Origin: Oenanthe sinensis
Lineage: Eukaryota > Streptophyta > Magnoliopsida > Apiales > Apiaceae
Assembly: GCA_028671895.1 (NCBI GenBank)
Contig: CM053813.1
Coordinates: 13,578,001-13,642,000 of the forward strand
Length of the DNA: 64,000 nucleotides
Reading direction: 5' to 3'
The stretch's first letter is position 1; every line of letters starts with the position of its first letter. The notes beneath the pieces are model-generated. The model saw only the letters and a program-made list of their open reading frames with translations, made no database searches and was not told the origin of the DNA. A program made the translations under genes and the position numbers. This document shows positions 53,000 to 63,929 of this stretch, piece by piece.

Positions 53000-55900
53000 A
53001 GGATCATTATTGGCTCGTTTAAACATCATAACAATTTGAGGCTTCATTCTTGACTCGTTCGAACTCGGAAACAACTTGTAGCTTCATTCCTGACTCGTTT
53101 GTACAAGGAAACAACTTGTAAACACTTGTAGGAGCATTATTGGCTCGTTTAAACATCAAAACAATTCATAACAATTTGAGGCTTCATTCTTGACTCGTTC
53201 GAACTCGGAAACAACTTGTATCTTCATTCTTGACTCGTATGAACTTAGAAACAACTTGTAAAATCTTGTAGGAACATTATTGGCTCGTTTAAATATGAAA
53301 ACAATTCATAACAATTTGAGACTTCATTCTTGACTCGTTTGAACATGGAAACAACATTTAAACACTTGTAAGAGCAATATTGGCTCGTTTAAACATCAAA
53401 ACAATTCATAACAATTTGAGACTTCATTCTTGACTCGTTCGAACTCGAAAACAACTTTTAGCTTCATTCTTGACTCGTTTGAACATGGAAACAACTTGTA
53501 AACTCTTGTACGAACATTATTGGTTCATTTTAACATGAAAACAATTCATAACAATTTGAGGCTTCATTCTTGACTCGTTCGAACTCGGAAACAACTTGTA
53601 GCTTCATTCCTGACTCGTTTGTACAAGGAAACAACTTGTAAACACTTGTAGGAGCATTATTGGCTCGTTTAAACATCAAAACAATTCATAACAATTTGAG
53701 GCTTCATTCTTGACTCGTTCGAACTCGGAAACAACTTGTATCTTCATTCTTGACTCGTTCGAACTTAGAAACAACTTGTAAAATCTTGTAGGAACATTAT
53801 TGGCTCGTTTAAATATGAAAACAATTCATAATAATTTGAGACTTCATTCTTGACTCGTTCGAACTTGGAAACAAGTTGTAGCTTCATTCTTGACTCGTTT
53901 GAACATGGAAACAACTTGTAAACTATTGTAGGAACATTATTGGCTCGTTTAAACATCAAAACAATTCATAACAATTTGAGGATTCCTTCTTGACTCGTTC
54001 GAACTCGGAAACAACTTGTAACTTCATTCTTGACTCGTTTGAACATGAAAACAACTTCTAAACACTTGTAGGAGCATTTTTGGCTCGTTTAAACATCAAA
54101 ATACTTCATAACAATTTGAGACTTCATTCTTGACTCGTTCGAACTCGAAAACAACTTGTAGCTTCATTCTTGTGTCATTTGAACATCGAAACAACTTGTA
54201 AACATTTGTAGGAGCATTATTGGCTCGTTTAAACATAAAAACTGTTTGAGACTTCATTCTTGACTCGTTCGAACTTTGAAACAACTTGTAGCTTCATTCA
54301 TGGCTCGTTCGAACATAGAAACAACTTGTAAACTCTTGTAGGAACATTATTGGCTCGCTTAAACATAAAAACAATTTGAGACTTAATTCTTGACTCGTTC
54401 GAACTTGGAAACAACTTGTAGCTTCATTCTTGACTCGTTTGAACATGGAAACAACTTGTAAACACTTGTAGGAGCATTATTGGATCGTTTAAACAACAAA
54501 ACAATTCATAACAATTTGAGACTTCATTCTTTACTCGTTCGAACTCGAAAACAACTTTTAGCTTCATTCTTGACTCGTTTGAACATGGAAACAATTCATA
54601 ACAATTTGAGGCTTCATTCTTGACTCGTTCGAACTCGGAAACAACTTGTAGCTTCATTATTGACTCGTTTAAACATGGAAACAACTTGTAGGAACATTAT
54701 TGGCTCGTTTAAACATCAAAATAATTCTTAACAATTTGAGACTCTATTCTTGAGTCGTTTGAACTCGAAAACAACATGTAGCTTCAATCCTCACTCGTTT
54801 GAACATGGAAACAACTTCTAAACACTTGTAGGAGCATTATTGGCTTGTTTAAATATCAAAATAATTCATAATAATTTGAGGCTTTATTTTTGAGACGTTC
54901 GAATTCGAAAACAACTTGTAGCTTCATTCAGGTCTCGTTTGAACATGGAAACAACTTGTAAACTATTGTAGGAACATTATTGGCTCGTTTAAACATCAAA
55001 ACAATTCATAACAATTTGAGGATTCCTTCTTGACTCGTTCGAACTCGGAAACAACTTGTATCTTCATTCTTGACTCGTTCAAAATGTGAAACAACTTGTA
55101 GCTTCATTCTTGGCTCGTTTGAACATGGAAACAACTTGTAAACTCTTGTAGGAACATTATTGGCTCGTTTACACATCAAAACAATTCATAACAATTTAAA
55201 GCTTCATTCTTGACTCGTTCGAACTCAGAAACAACTTGTAGCTTCATTCTTGACTCGTTTGAACATGGAAACAACATTTAAACACTTGTAAGAGCAATAT
55301 TGGCTCGTTTAAACATCAAAACAATTCATAACAATTTGAGACTTCATTCTTGACTCGTTCGAACTCGAAAACAACTTTTAGCTTCATTCTTGACTCGTTT
55401 GAACATGGAAACAACTTTTAAACTCTTGTACGAACATTATTGGTTCATTTTAACATGAAAACAATTCATAACAATTTGAGGCTTCATTCTTGACTCGTTC
55501 GAACTCGGAAACAACTTGTAGCTTCATTCCTGACTCGTTTGTACAAGGAAACAACTTGTAAACACTTGTAGGAGCATTATTGGCTCGTTTAAACATCAAA
55601 ACAATTCATAACAATTTGAGGCTTCATTCTTGACTCGTTCGAACTCGGAAACAACTTGTAGCTTCATTCCTGACTCGTTTGTACAAGGAAACAACTTGTA
55701 AACACTTGTAGGAGCATTATTGGCTCGTTTAAACATCAAAACAATTCATAACAATTTGAGGCTTCATTCTTGACTCGTTCGAACTCGGAAACAACTTGTA
55801 TCTTCATTCTTGACTCGTTCGAACTTAGAAACAACTTGTAAAATCTTGTAGGAACATTATTGGCTCGTTTAAATATGAAAACAATTCATAACAATTTGAG

Positions 55901-58900
55901 ACTTCATTCTTGACTCATTCAAACTCGAAAACAACTAGTAGCTTCATTCTTGTCTCGTTTGAACATGGAAACAACTTGTTAACACTTGTAGGAGCATTAT
56001 TGGCTCGATAAACATCAAAACAATTCATAACAATTTGAGGCTCCATTCTTGACTCATTTGAACTCGAAAATAACTAGTAGCTTCATTCTTGACTCGTTTG
56101 AACATGGAAACAACTTTTAAACACTAGTAGGAGCATTATTGGCTCGTTTAAACATCAAAACAATTTGAGACTTCATTCTTGAGTCGTTCGAACTCGAAAA
56201 CAACTTGTAGCTTCATTCTTGTCTCGTTTGAACATGGAAACAACTTGTAAACACTTGTAGGAGCATTATTGGCTCGATTAAACATAAAAACAATTCATAA
56301 CAATTTAAGACTTCATTCTTGACTCGTTCTAACATGGAAACAAGTTTAGCTTCATTCTTCACTCGTTTGAACATGAAAAAAACTTGTAAACTGTTGTAGG
56401 AACATTGTTGGCTTGTTTAAACATAAAAACAATTTGTAACAATTTGAGACTTCATTCTTGACTCGTTCGAACTTTGAAACAACTTGTAGCTTCATTCTTG
56501 GCTCGTTTGAACATGTAAACAACTTGTAAACTCTTGTAGGAACATTATTGGCTCGTTTAAACATAAAAACAATTCGTAACAATTTGAGACTTCATTCTTG
56601 ACTCGTTCGAACTTGGAAACAACTTGTAGCTTCATTCTTGACTCGTTTGAACATGGAAATAACTTGTAAACTATTGTAGGAACATTATTGGCTCGTTTAA
56701 ACATCAAAACAATTCATAACAATTTGAGACTTCATTCTTGACTCGTTCGAACTCAGAAACAACTTGTAGCTTCATTCTTGACTCGTTTGAACATGAAAAC
56801 AACTTGTAAACACTTGTAGGAGAATTATTGGCACGTTTAAATATAAAAACAATTCGTAACAATTTGAGGCTTCATTCTTGACTAGTTCCAACTCGGAAAC
56901 AACTTGTAACTTAATTATTGACTCGTTTGAACATGGAACCAACTTATAAACACTTGTAGGAGCATTATTGGCTCGTTTGAACATCAAAATAATTCTTAAC
57001 AATTTGAGACCCTATTCTAGAGTCGTTTGAACTCGAAAACAACTTGTAGCTTCATTCCTCACTCGTTTGAACATGGAAACAACTTGTAGGAGCATTATTG
57101 GATTGTTTAAACATCAAAATAATTCATAACAATTTGAGGCTTTATTCTTGAGACGTTCGAATTCGAAAACAACTTGTAGCTTCATTCTTGTCTCGTTTAA
57201 ACATGAAAACAACTTGTAAACACTTGTAGGAGAATTATTGGCTCGTTTAAACATAAAAACAATTCGTAACAATTTGAGCCTTCATCCTTGACTCGTTCAA
57301 AATGTGAAACAACTTGCAGCTTCATTCTTGGCTCGTTTGAATATGGAAACAACTTGTAAACTCTTGTAGGAACATTATTGGCTCGTTTAAATATCAAAAC
57401 AATTCATAACAATTTGAGGCTTCATTTTTGACTCGTTCGAACTCAGAAACAACTTGTAGCTTCATTCTTGACTCGTTTGAACATGGAAACAACTTGTAAA
57501 CTCTTGTAGGAACATTATTGGTTCATTTTAACATGAAAACAATTCTTAACAATTTGAGGCTTCATTCTTGACTCGTTCGAACATGGAAACAACTTGTAAA
57601 CACTTGTAGGAGAATTATTGGCACGTTTAAATATAAAAACAATTCGTAACAATTTGAGGCTTCATTCTTGACTAGTTCCAACTCGGAAACAACTTGTAGC
57701 TTCATTATTGACTCGTTTGAACATGGAACCAACTTTTGAACACTTGTAGGAGCATTATTGGCTCGTTTAAACATCAAAATAATTCTTAACAATTTGAGAC
57801 TTCATTCTTGACTCGTTCAAAATGTGAAACAACTTGTAGCTTCATTCTTGGCTCGTTTGAACATGGAAACAACTTGTAAACTCTTGTAAGAACATTATTG
57901 CCTCGTTTACACATCAAAACAATTCATAACAATTTGAGGCTTCATTCTTGACTCGTTCGAACTCAGAAACAACTTGTAGCTTCATTCTTGACTCGTTTGA
58001 ACATGGAAATAACATTTAAACACTTGTAAGAGCAATATTGGCTCGTTTAAACATCAAAACAATTCATAACAATTTGAGACTTCATTCTTGACTCGTTTGA
58101 ACTCGAAAACAACTTTTAGCTTCATTCTTGACTCGTTTAAACATGGAAACAACTTGTAAACTCTTGTACGAACATTATTGGTTCTTTTAACATGAAAACA
58201 ATTCATAACAATTTGAGTCTTCATTCTTGACTCGTTCGAACTCGGAAACAACTTGTAGCTTCATTCCTGACTCGTTTGTACAAGGAAACAACTTGTAAAC
58301 ACTTGTAGGAGCATTATTGGCTCGTTTAAACATCAAAACAATTCATAACAATTTGAGGCTTCATTCTTGACTCGTTCGAACTCGGAAACAACTTGTATCT
58401 TCATTCTTGACTCGTATGAACTTAGAAACAACTTGTAAAATCTTGTAGGAACATTATTGGCTCGTTTAAATATGAAAAGAATTCATAACAATTTGAGACT
58501 TCATTCTTGACTCGTTCAAACTCGAAAACAACTAGTAGCTTCATTCTTGTCTCGTTTGAACATGGAAACAACTTGTTAACACTTGTAGGAGCATTATTGG
58601 CTCGATAAACATCAAAACAATTCATGACAATTTGAGGCTCCATTCTTGACTCATTTGAACTCGAAAATAACTTGTAGTTTCATTCTTGACTCGTTTGAAC
58701 ATGGAAACAACTTTTAAACACTAGTAGGAGCATTATTGGCTCGTTTAAACATCAAAACAATTTGAGACTTCATTCTTGAGTCGTTCGAACTCGAAAACAA
58801 CTTGTAGTTTCATTCTTATCTCGTTTGAACATGGAAACAACTTGTAAACACTTGTAGGAGCATTATTGGCTCGATTAAACATAAAAACAATTCATAACAA

Positions 58901-60961
58901 TTTGAGACTTCATTCTTGACTCGTTCTAACATGGAAGCAAGTTTAGCTTCATTCTTCACTCGTTTGAACATGAAAACAACTTGTAAACTGTTGTAGGAAC
59001 ATTGTTGGCTTGTTTAAACATAAAAACAATTTGTAACAATTTGAGACTTCATTCTTGACTCGTTCGAACTTTGAAACAACTAGTAGCTTCATTCTTGTCT
59101 CGTTTGAACATGGAAACAACTTGTAAACTCTTGTAGGAACATTATTGGCTCGTTTAAACATAAAAACAATTCGTAACAATTTGAGACTTCATTCTTGACT
59201 CGTTCGAACTTGGAAACAACTTGTAGCTTCATTCTTGGCTCGTTTGAACATGGAAAGAACTTGTAAACTCTTGTAGGAACATTATTGGCTTGTTTAAACA
59301 TAAAAACAAATCGTAACAATTTGAGACTTCATTCTTGACTCGTTCGAACTTGGAAACAACTTGTAGCTTCATTCTTTACTCGTTTGAACATGGAAACAAC
59401 TTGTAAACTATTGTAGGAACATTATTGGCTCGTTTAAACATCAAAACAATTCATAACAATTTGAGGCTTAATTCTTGACTCGTTCGAACTCAGAAACAAC
59501 TTGTAGCTTCATTCTTGACTCGTTTGAACATGGAAACAACTTGTAAACACTTGTAGGAGAATTATTGGCACGTTTAAATATAAAAACAATTCGAAACAAT
59601 TTGAGGCTTCATTCTTGACTAGTTCCAACTCGGAAACAACTTGTAGCTTCATTATTGACTCGTTTGAACATGGAACCAACTTCTAAACACTTGTAGGAGC
59701 ATTATTGGCTCGTTTAAACATCAAAATAATTCTAAACAATTTGAGACTCTATTCTTGAGTCGTTTGAACTCGAAAAAACTTTTAGCTTCATTCCTCACTC
59801 GTTTGAACATGGAAACAACTTCTAAACACTTGTAGGAGCATTATTGGATTGTTTAAACATCAAAATAATTCAAAACAATTTGAGGCTTTATTCTTGAGAC
59901 GTTCGAATTCGAAAACAACTTGTAGCTTCATTCTTGTCTCATTTAAACATGAAAACAAGTTGTAAACACTTGTAGGAGAATTATTGGCTCGTTTAAACAT
60001 AAAAACAATTCGTAACAATTTGAGACTTCATTCTTGATTCGTTCAAAATGTGAAACAACTTGTAGCTTCATTCTTGGCTCGTTTGAACATGGAAACAACT
60101 TGTAAACTCTTGTAGGAACATTATTGGCTCGTTTAAACATCAAAACAATTTATAACAATTTGAGGCTTCATTCTTGACTCGTTCGAACTCAGAAACAACT
60201 TGTAGCTTCATTCTTGACTCGTTTAAACATGGAAACAACTTGTAAACTCTTGTAGGAACATTATTGGTTCATTTTAACATGAAAACAATTCTTAACAATT
60301 TGAGGCTTCATTCTTGACTCGTTCGAACTCGGAAACAACTTGTAATTTCATTCTTGACTCGTTTGGATAAGGAAACAACTTGTAAACACTTGTAGGAGCA
60401 TTATTGGCTCGTTTAAAAATCAAAACAATTCATAACAATTTGAGGCTTCATTCTTGACTCGTTCGAACTCGGAAACAACTTGTATCTTCATTCTTGACTC
60501 GTATGAACTTGGAAACAACTTGTAAAATCTTGTAGGAACATTATTGGCTCGTTTAAACATGAAAACAATTCATAACAATTTGAGACTTCATTCTTGACTC
60601 GTTCAAACTCGAAAACAACTAGTAGCTTCATTCTTGTCTCGTTTGAACATGTAAACAACTTGTTAACACTTGTAGGAGCATTATTGGCTCGATAAACATC
60701 AAAACAATTCTTAACAATTTGAGGTTCCATTCTTGACTCATTTGAACTCGAAAATAACTTTTAGCTTCATTCTTGACTCTTTTGAACATGGAAACAACTT
60801 TTAAACCCTTGCAGGAGCATTATTGGCTCGTTTAAATATCAAACAAATTCAAAACAATTTGAGACTTTATTCTTGAGTCGTTCGAACTCGAAAACAATTT
60901 GTAGCTTCATTCTTGTCTCGTTTGAACATGGAAACAACTTGTAAACACTTGTAGGAGCATT
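53000..60961. repeat. Right-hand border zone of the array with less homogenised monomers
   Basis: Still the same satellite, but tandem HOR copies are short and private variants are frequent: GGCACGTTTAAATAT (56,830, 57,620 and 59,568), ACTAGTTCCAACTCGG (56,881), CTAGAGTCGTTTG (57,017), CTTGCAGC (57,315), CCTTGCAGG (60,807). Several 10-bp deletions occur (53,028, 54,686, 57,085). The variant block of 33.6 kb returns twice here (about 55,735-56,715 and 58,332-59,200). Greater divergence next to the array edge is the usual pattern when unequal exchange homogenises the interior more than the ends. Confidence 0.75.
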
Positions 60962-61084
60962 TCGTATTCTTTATTTTAAAAATATAAAAATTATTTTTTT
61001 ACCCTGTTGCTCTTGAAATTCGATTTTAAAGTATTTTAAATCCAGAAACTAGCAGCTGTGAAATTACTTGTCTGCCCTTAGCTT

Positions 61085-61090
61085 TATAAA
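61085..61090 (+). promoter_or_regulatory. Candidate TATA box
   Basis: TATAAA within CTTTATAAAACAC, followed by a pyrimidine-rich stretch (CTTCTTTCTTCCCC, 61,103-61,116). This is a common layout of plant RNA polymerase II core promoters, and would put transcription start near 61,115-61,125 on the plus strand. No expression evidence is available. Confidence 0.5.
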
Positions 61091-61277
61091 ACACAGCAAC
61101 ACTTCTTTCTTCCCCATTTTGCTCTGTGCTTCAGTTGTAGGTCAGTAGTTACATCTCTCCTGGCGATTGCTACTGCTACCTTCCATTTTCATGATTGTTA
61201 CTAAAATATACTTCGAGTTTTCTAGCAATCGAGTCTCATATGTGCATAAAATCAATTGTTCTTCAGTTAGTATATGA

Positions 61278-61306
61278 ATATATATATGTGAGCCGTGTAT
61301 ATATAT
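61278..61306. repeat. AT-dinucleotide inverted repeat
   Basis: Ten bases of alternating AT (61,278-61,287), a short GC-containing spacer (GTGAGCCGTG), then nine bases of TA (61,298-61,306). The two arms are complementary and could form a hairpin. Probably a simple-sequence slippage site. A second AT tract is at about 61,913-61,926. Confidence 0.7.
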
Positions 61307-61450
61307 GATCGGGGTTTGTAATGGAGTTGCATGCAAAGCTTGGGTCTAGTTTGTTTCATGTTATATCAGTCATAGTTGGTAATTTACGGAGTCTAGAAGC
61401 TGTGGCTTTGAAATTGGACTCGATTGAGCCATTTTTCTTGTAAACTACCG

Positions 61451-61473
61451 TCGCCGGTGATGAGCTCCGGCGA
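61451..61473. other. GC-rich inverted repeat (7-bp stem)
   Basis: TCGCCGG (61,451-61,457) and CCGGCGA (61,467-61,473) are exact reverse complements around the 9-nt loop TGATGAGCT. A further CCGGCGA follows at 61,475-61,481. It is the only GC-rich island in the flank. If transcribed from the TATA at 61,085, the hairpin would lie in the 5' leader just upstream of an ATG in good context (61,484). Confidence 0.75.
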
Positions 61474-61483
61474 GCCGGCGACC

Positions 61484-61531
61484 ATGCTTTGCGATGATAT
61501 GGGTAGTTGGTATGAGTATTGGTTGCTGTGA
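61484..61531 (+). other. 15-codon upstream-type ORF
   Basis: ATG in the context GGCGACCATGC, a favourable eukaryotic start context, followed by 14 further codons and TGA. The peptide would be MLCDDMGSWYEYWLL. It is the first ATG after the GC-rich hairpin, but several ATGs precede it (for example 61,190 and 61,321). It could be an upstream ORF of a leader or a chance frame. I know no homologue. Confidence 0.25.
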
Positions 61532-62497
61532 GTCTTTAATTTGGGTGGATGATTGTTGCATGTTAATATTTTAATTTTTCCGGCTATAAGCTTGCAAATT
61601 TCCGATTAGCAGTTGTAGTGTACATGCATATGTGTGTGTTGATCCTTGCGAGTGTATGCATGACTGGGTTTTCCTTATATATGATGTTATGGGTTTTACT
61701 TGGAGCTTTACTGCAGTTATGTTTTTATTTTTCGTGCATTGCCGACTAGAAATTCATGAAGAGATCGGTTGTTCTCGATTGTCTTGTAATTGATGGTGGA
61801 TGAGCTATGCTATGAACTAGGAATAATTAGTTGGAGTCTCAACTGTTGGGTGTTAATATTTAGTTGCAAAACAGGGAAATCATTGGATGTTATGTATGTG
61901 TAAATCGAATATGAATATATATATATAAGTGAACTAGTATTTGATTGGCAATTGTATTAAGACTAATTGATTAATTCCTATAAGTTAATTGAGTAATGTA
62001 TGAATTGTGTTAATTAATTAGTTGAGAAGTGGAGATTTTCGAATATATAATGTTTGAGTTTTCAATATGATATGTAAATGTAGATGTGAAATTGAGACGT
62101 CCGAATGAATATGCTTATTTGCTATGACAATGTGAGTTGTACTTGGGGAGTTTATAAAAGCACTACTAGTAATATGGTTTGTAATTGGTGTTATGTATAT
62201 ACATAATTGCTTGTGTGCACTATTATTGGTACTAATTGGGTCGGTTGTATTCCGACAGGTAGCTCTAATTACAGGGGAAGTGCTGCCAAAATTTTCTAAA
62301 ACTAAAACGACTTTGTAAAATACTATTGGCACACCACTTCTGTATAGGAAAGACTATCAGTCAAGAATACTGTGAATCAATATATGTGTCTATGTGCTAT
62401 TTGCTTGCCAGTATAGAAGTGAGTATATAGCAGAGTATGTCTACAGTGGATTATTATGTGTTAAGGGATTGTAGTTAACGAAAGGGTAGAATAGTTA

Positions 62498-62515
62498 GAC
62501 GTTAATGAGAACGTC
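62498..62515 (+). other. AATGAG-loop stem-loop 1 (6-bp stem)
   Basis: GACGTT-AATGAG-AACGTC: perfect 6-bp stem with a 6-nt loop. First member of a group of stem-loops with the same loop and different stems. Confidence 0.8.
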
Positions 62516-62696
62516 GAGAGTATATGAGTTACTGAAATAGTATTATTTATGTGTAGCTACGAAGGACGTTGAGGTGAAGGACAAAGGGAAAGCTAAAGTA
62601 GAGAGTTAGTGTTTGGTGTAGGCGATCTACCTGTTCAACAGCTGTAGCATTCTGTTTAAGGCAAGTAACTACTGCCTAATCTCCTTCAACTTAAAC

Positions 62697-62740
62697 ACTG
62701 TTTTATGAACTGCATAGTAAACTGTTTTATAAACTGCTTT
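62697..62740 (+). repeat. Short direct repeat with 24-bp spacing
   Basis: ACTGTTTTATRAACTGC at 62,697 and again at 62,721. The surrounding 62,630-62,960 is rich in AACTG/ACTGY words, as if made of degenerate short repeats. No coding frame. Confidence 0.7.
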
Positions 62741-63377
62741 ATGACCCTGCAACTGTGTTATCTTATTTCAACTGTTTTAAGCTATAGCCTACCTCACTTT
62801 AATTGCTTTATTTAAACTGCAACCTTATACCAGTTTTGATTATACTTTAAAATTTTCAATCCCTGAACTGCTATTGTCAGCTTTTAAACTAATTCTAAAG
62901 ATCTTAAATCAGTAACCTTGAACTATGACTATTGTCGACACCATTTCCTTAATAATGCTTACTTGAACTGAAATTCTGAACTTACCCTGTTGCTATGGCC
63001 TAACTACTGTTACAATTAAATGCCTTACAACTATTTTCAAAAACAACTATTATACCTATGGATTGACCCTGCACCTTGACTTCACAACTTTAACTTGTTT
63101 TTGATCCCCAGTTCATGATATCAGATTACCTTACTACAACAGAAACTTGTTTTGAGACTTACCCTGGAATAAACTTTACCTCTGTCTAATGATCTTTAAA
63201 ATGGATTTAAATATGGAATCCGACTTTCAAGAAGTCTTTTTCATCAAATGATTGGGTAATTTTAAAAAGAAAGGTTTTGGTTATTATAGGAATTCCGATC
63301 AAAATGGTTTCTGCGGATTCCTAAAGGTTGGAGGCGTAAGAAGCCGAGTGACGCCGGTCCAGCATTTTTTATGTGAA

Positions 63378-63395
63378 GACTATAATGAGATAGTC
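63378..63395 (+). other. AATGAG-loop stem-loop 2 (6-bp stem)
   Basis: GACTAT-AATGAG-ATAGTC: perfect 6-bp stem. Its neighbour 3 nt downstream has the same loop and inner stem but a compensated base pair (the second pair is A-T here and G-C there). Confidence 0.85.
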
Positions 63396-63398
63396 AAT

Positions 63399-63416
63399 GG
63401 CTATAATGAGATAGCC
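63399..63416 (+). other. AATGAG-loop stem-loop 3 (6-bp stem)
   Basis: GGCTAT-AATGAG-ATAGCC: perfect 6-bp stem, tandem with the previous one. The difference from stem-loop 2 (A-T to G-C pair) keeps the pairing, which is the pattern expected if the structure matters. Alternatively it reflects duplication plus chance. Confidence 0.85.
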
Positions 63417-63465
63417 CAAGGCCAATGGCAATAAGTGCCTTTATGAGTACTCTTTATGTCCAGAG

Positions 63466-63477
63466 GGACTTTAGTCC
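63466..63477 (+). other. Small inverted repeat GGACTTTAGTCC
   Basis: Arms GGACT and AGTCC separated by TT. It lies between the AATGAG stem-loops and shares the GGAC/GTCC arm found in stem-loops 4, 5 and 6, but has a different loop. Confidence 0.6.
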
Positions 63478-63566
63478 GTTATGGGGACTTTATGTGGCTG
63501 ATCACCCGTATTGTCTGGCGTTGTGAGAAAACTTCAACCAAAATGAATTGTTTCTAAACAGTAAAG

Positions 63567-63582
63567 GTCCTAATGAGAGGAC
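63567..63582 (+). other. AATGAG-loop stem-loop 4 (5-bp stem)
   Basis: GTCCT-AATGAG-AGGAC: perfect 5-bp stem followed by AGTTTTAT. With the next element it forms a direct repeat of about 25 bp at 44-bp spacing. Confidence 0.82.
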
Positions 63583-63610
63583 AGTTTTATGAAATGTTTT
63601 GAAAGAATCA

Positions 63611-63626
63611 GTCCTAATGAAAGGAC
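63611..63626 (+). other. AATGAA-loop stem-loop 5 (5-bp stem)
   Basis: GTCCT-AATGAA-AGGAC, then AGTTTTAT. Same stem as stem-loop 4, with a single G-to-A change confined to the loop. Confidence 0.8.
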
Positions 63627-63929
63627 AGTTTTATTCAAATGGACTTTGAAATGATTGGTAATGAATAATGAAATGCCTTGTTATAACCTGTCATATACAG
63701 CTTCAATTATCAGATATACCTTGATTTGACTGGTTTCAATTGTTAGACATTATTTCCTGTTATCCATCTAACCCTGCAGATTTCTCCTAGACTTGCAATT
63801 GATTATTACTTTCCAGTTTCTTATTTACCTTGCACCAGTGATTGAAATTATTTAACCCTGCCAGTGGTTTTATAAAAGAATGTTTTGCGAGTAATGAATA
63901 CCCTGATGAGAATTTTAATTACAACTTTG

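Larger units (their letters stand above)
1..60961. repeat. Satellite DNA array, 140-bp monomer, about 430 copies, left end outside the window
   Basis: A continuous head-to-tail array of a 140-bp monomer, all copies in one orientation. The sequence starts inside a monomer (tail of subunit b), so the array continues to the left. It stops abruptly within a c subunit at 60,961/60,962. Each monomer has three related subunits: c (50 bp, starts GAGCATTATTGGCTCG), a (40 bp, starts CTTCATTCTTGACTCGTTCG) and b (50 bp, same start, then TTTGAACATGG). Base composition is AT-rich, with CpG kept at the CTCG and TTCGAA positions. No gene is supported inside. 140 is not a multiple of 3, so reading frames shift at each monomer and the minus-strand ORFs close after at most 113 codons. 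The array organisation (monomer, HOR, nested segmental duplication) is typical of centromeric or other heterochromatic satellites. Which of these it is cannot be told from sequence alone. Confidence 0.98.

Noticed and set aside
383..60730. About 90 reverse-strand ORFs of 60-113 codons with recurrent peptides such as FPCSNESRMKLQVV and FERVKNEASNCYEL
   Set aside because: They are translations of the satellite. The 140-bp period is not a multiple of 3, so frames change at every monomer and none exceeds 113 codons. Copies start and stop at different subunits, and substitutions do not favour silent positions. No promoter or start context is conserved.
1..60961. CRISPR array
   Set aside because: Repeats are contiguous, with no unique spacers between them. 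Variation is spread over the whole unit, the host looks eukaryotic and there are no cas genes.
1..60961. CENP-B box
   Set aside because: The a subunit stretch ACTCGTTCGAACTCGGA matches the 17-bp mammalian CENP-B box at about 11 positions but misses the essential TTCG start and CGGG end. CENP-B boxes are not expected in plants.
1..60961. tRNA-type B box (GTTCGA) and Pol III promoter in each monomer
   Set aside because: GTTCGAAC resembles the B box core, but the conserved C three bases after GTTCGA is replaced by T. There is no convincing A box at the right distance and no terminator-delimited unit.
1..60961. W-box (TTGACT) array as a transcription-factor sponge
   Set aside because: TTGACT occurs in most a and b subunits, so many hundred times, but this follows from repeating one short word. 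No functional evidence can be seen.
1..60961. Telomeric or rDNA spacer repeat
   Set aside because: No TTTAGGG-type or TTAGGG-type repeats and no rRNA coding sequence anywhere in the window.
61142..61336. 64-codon minus-strand ORF
   Set aside because: Overlaps the AT-dinucleotide inverted repeat and the putative leader. Low-complexity IYIHILT-type sequence, no homology recognised.
62018..62332. 104-codon minus-strand ORF
   Set aside because: Peptide is rich in T, I, H and S with no domain. It runs antisense to the TATA-led direction through AT-rich DNA, and its length is within chance for this composition.
63252..63434. 60-codon plus-strand ORF
   Set aside because: Begins with TTG rather than ATG and runs through stem-loops 2 and 3, whose paired structure explains the repeated NEI residues. 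No known domain.
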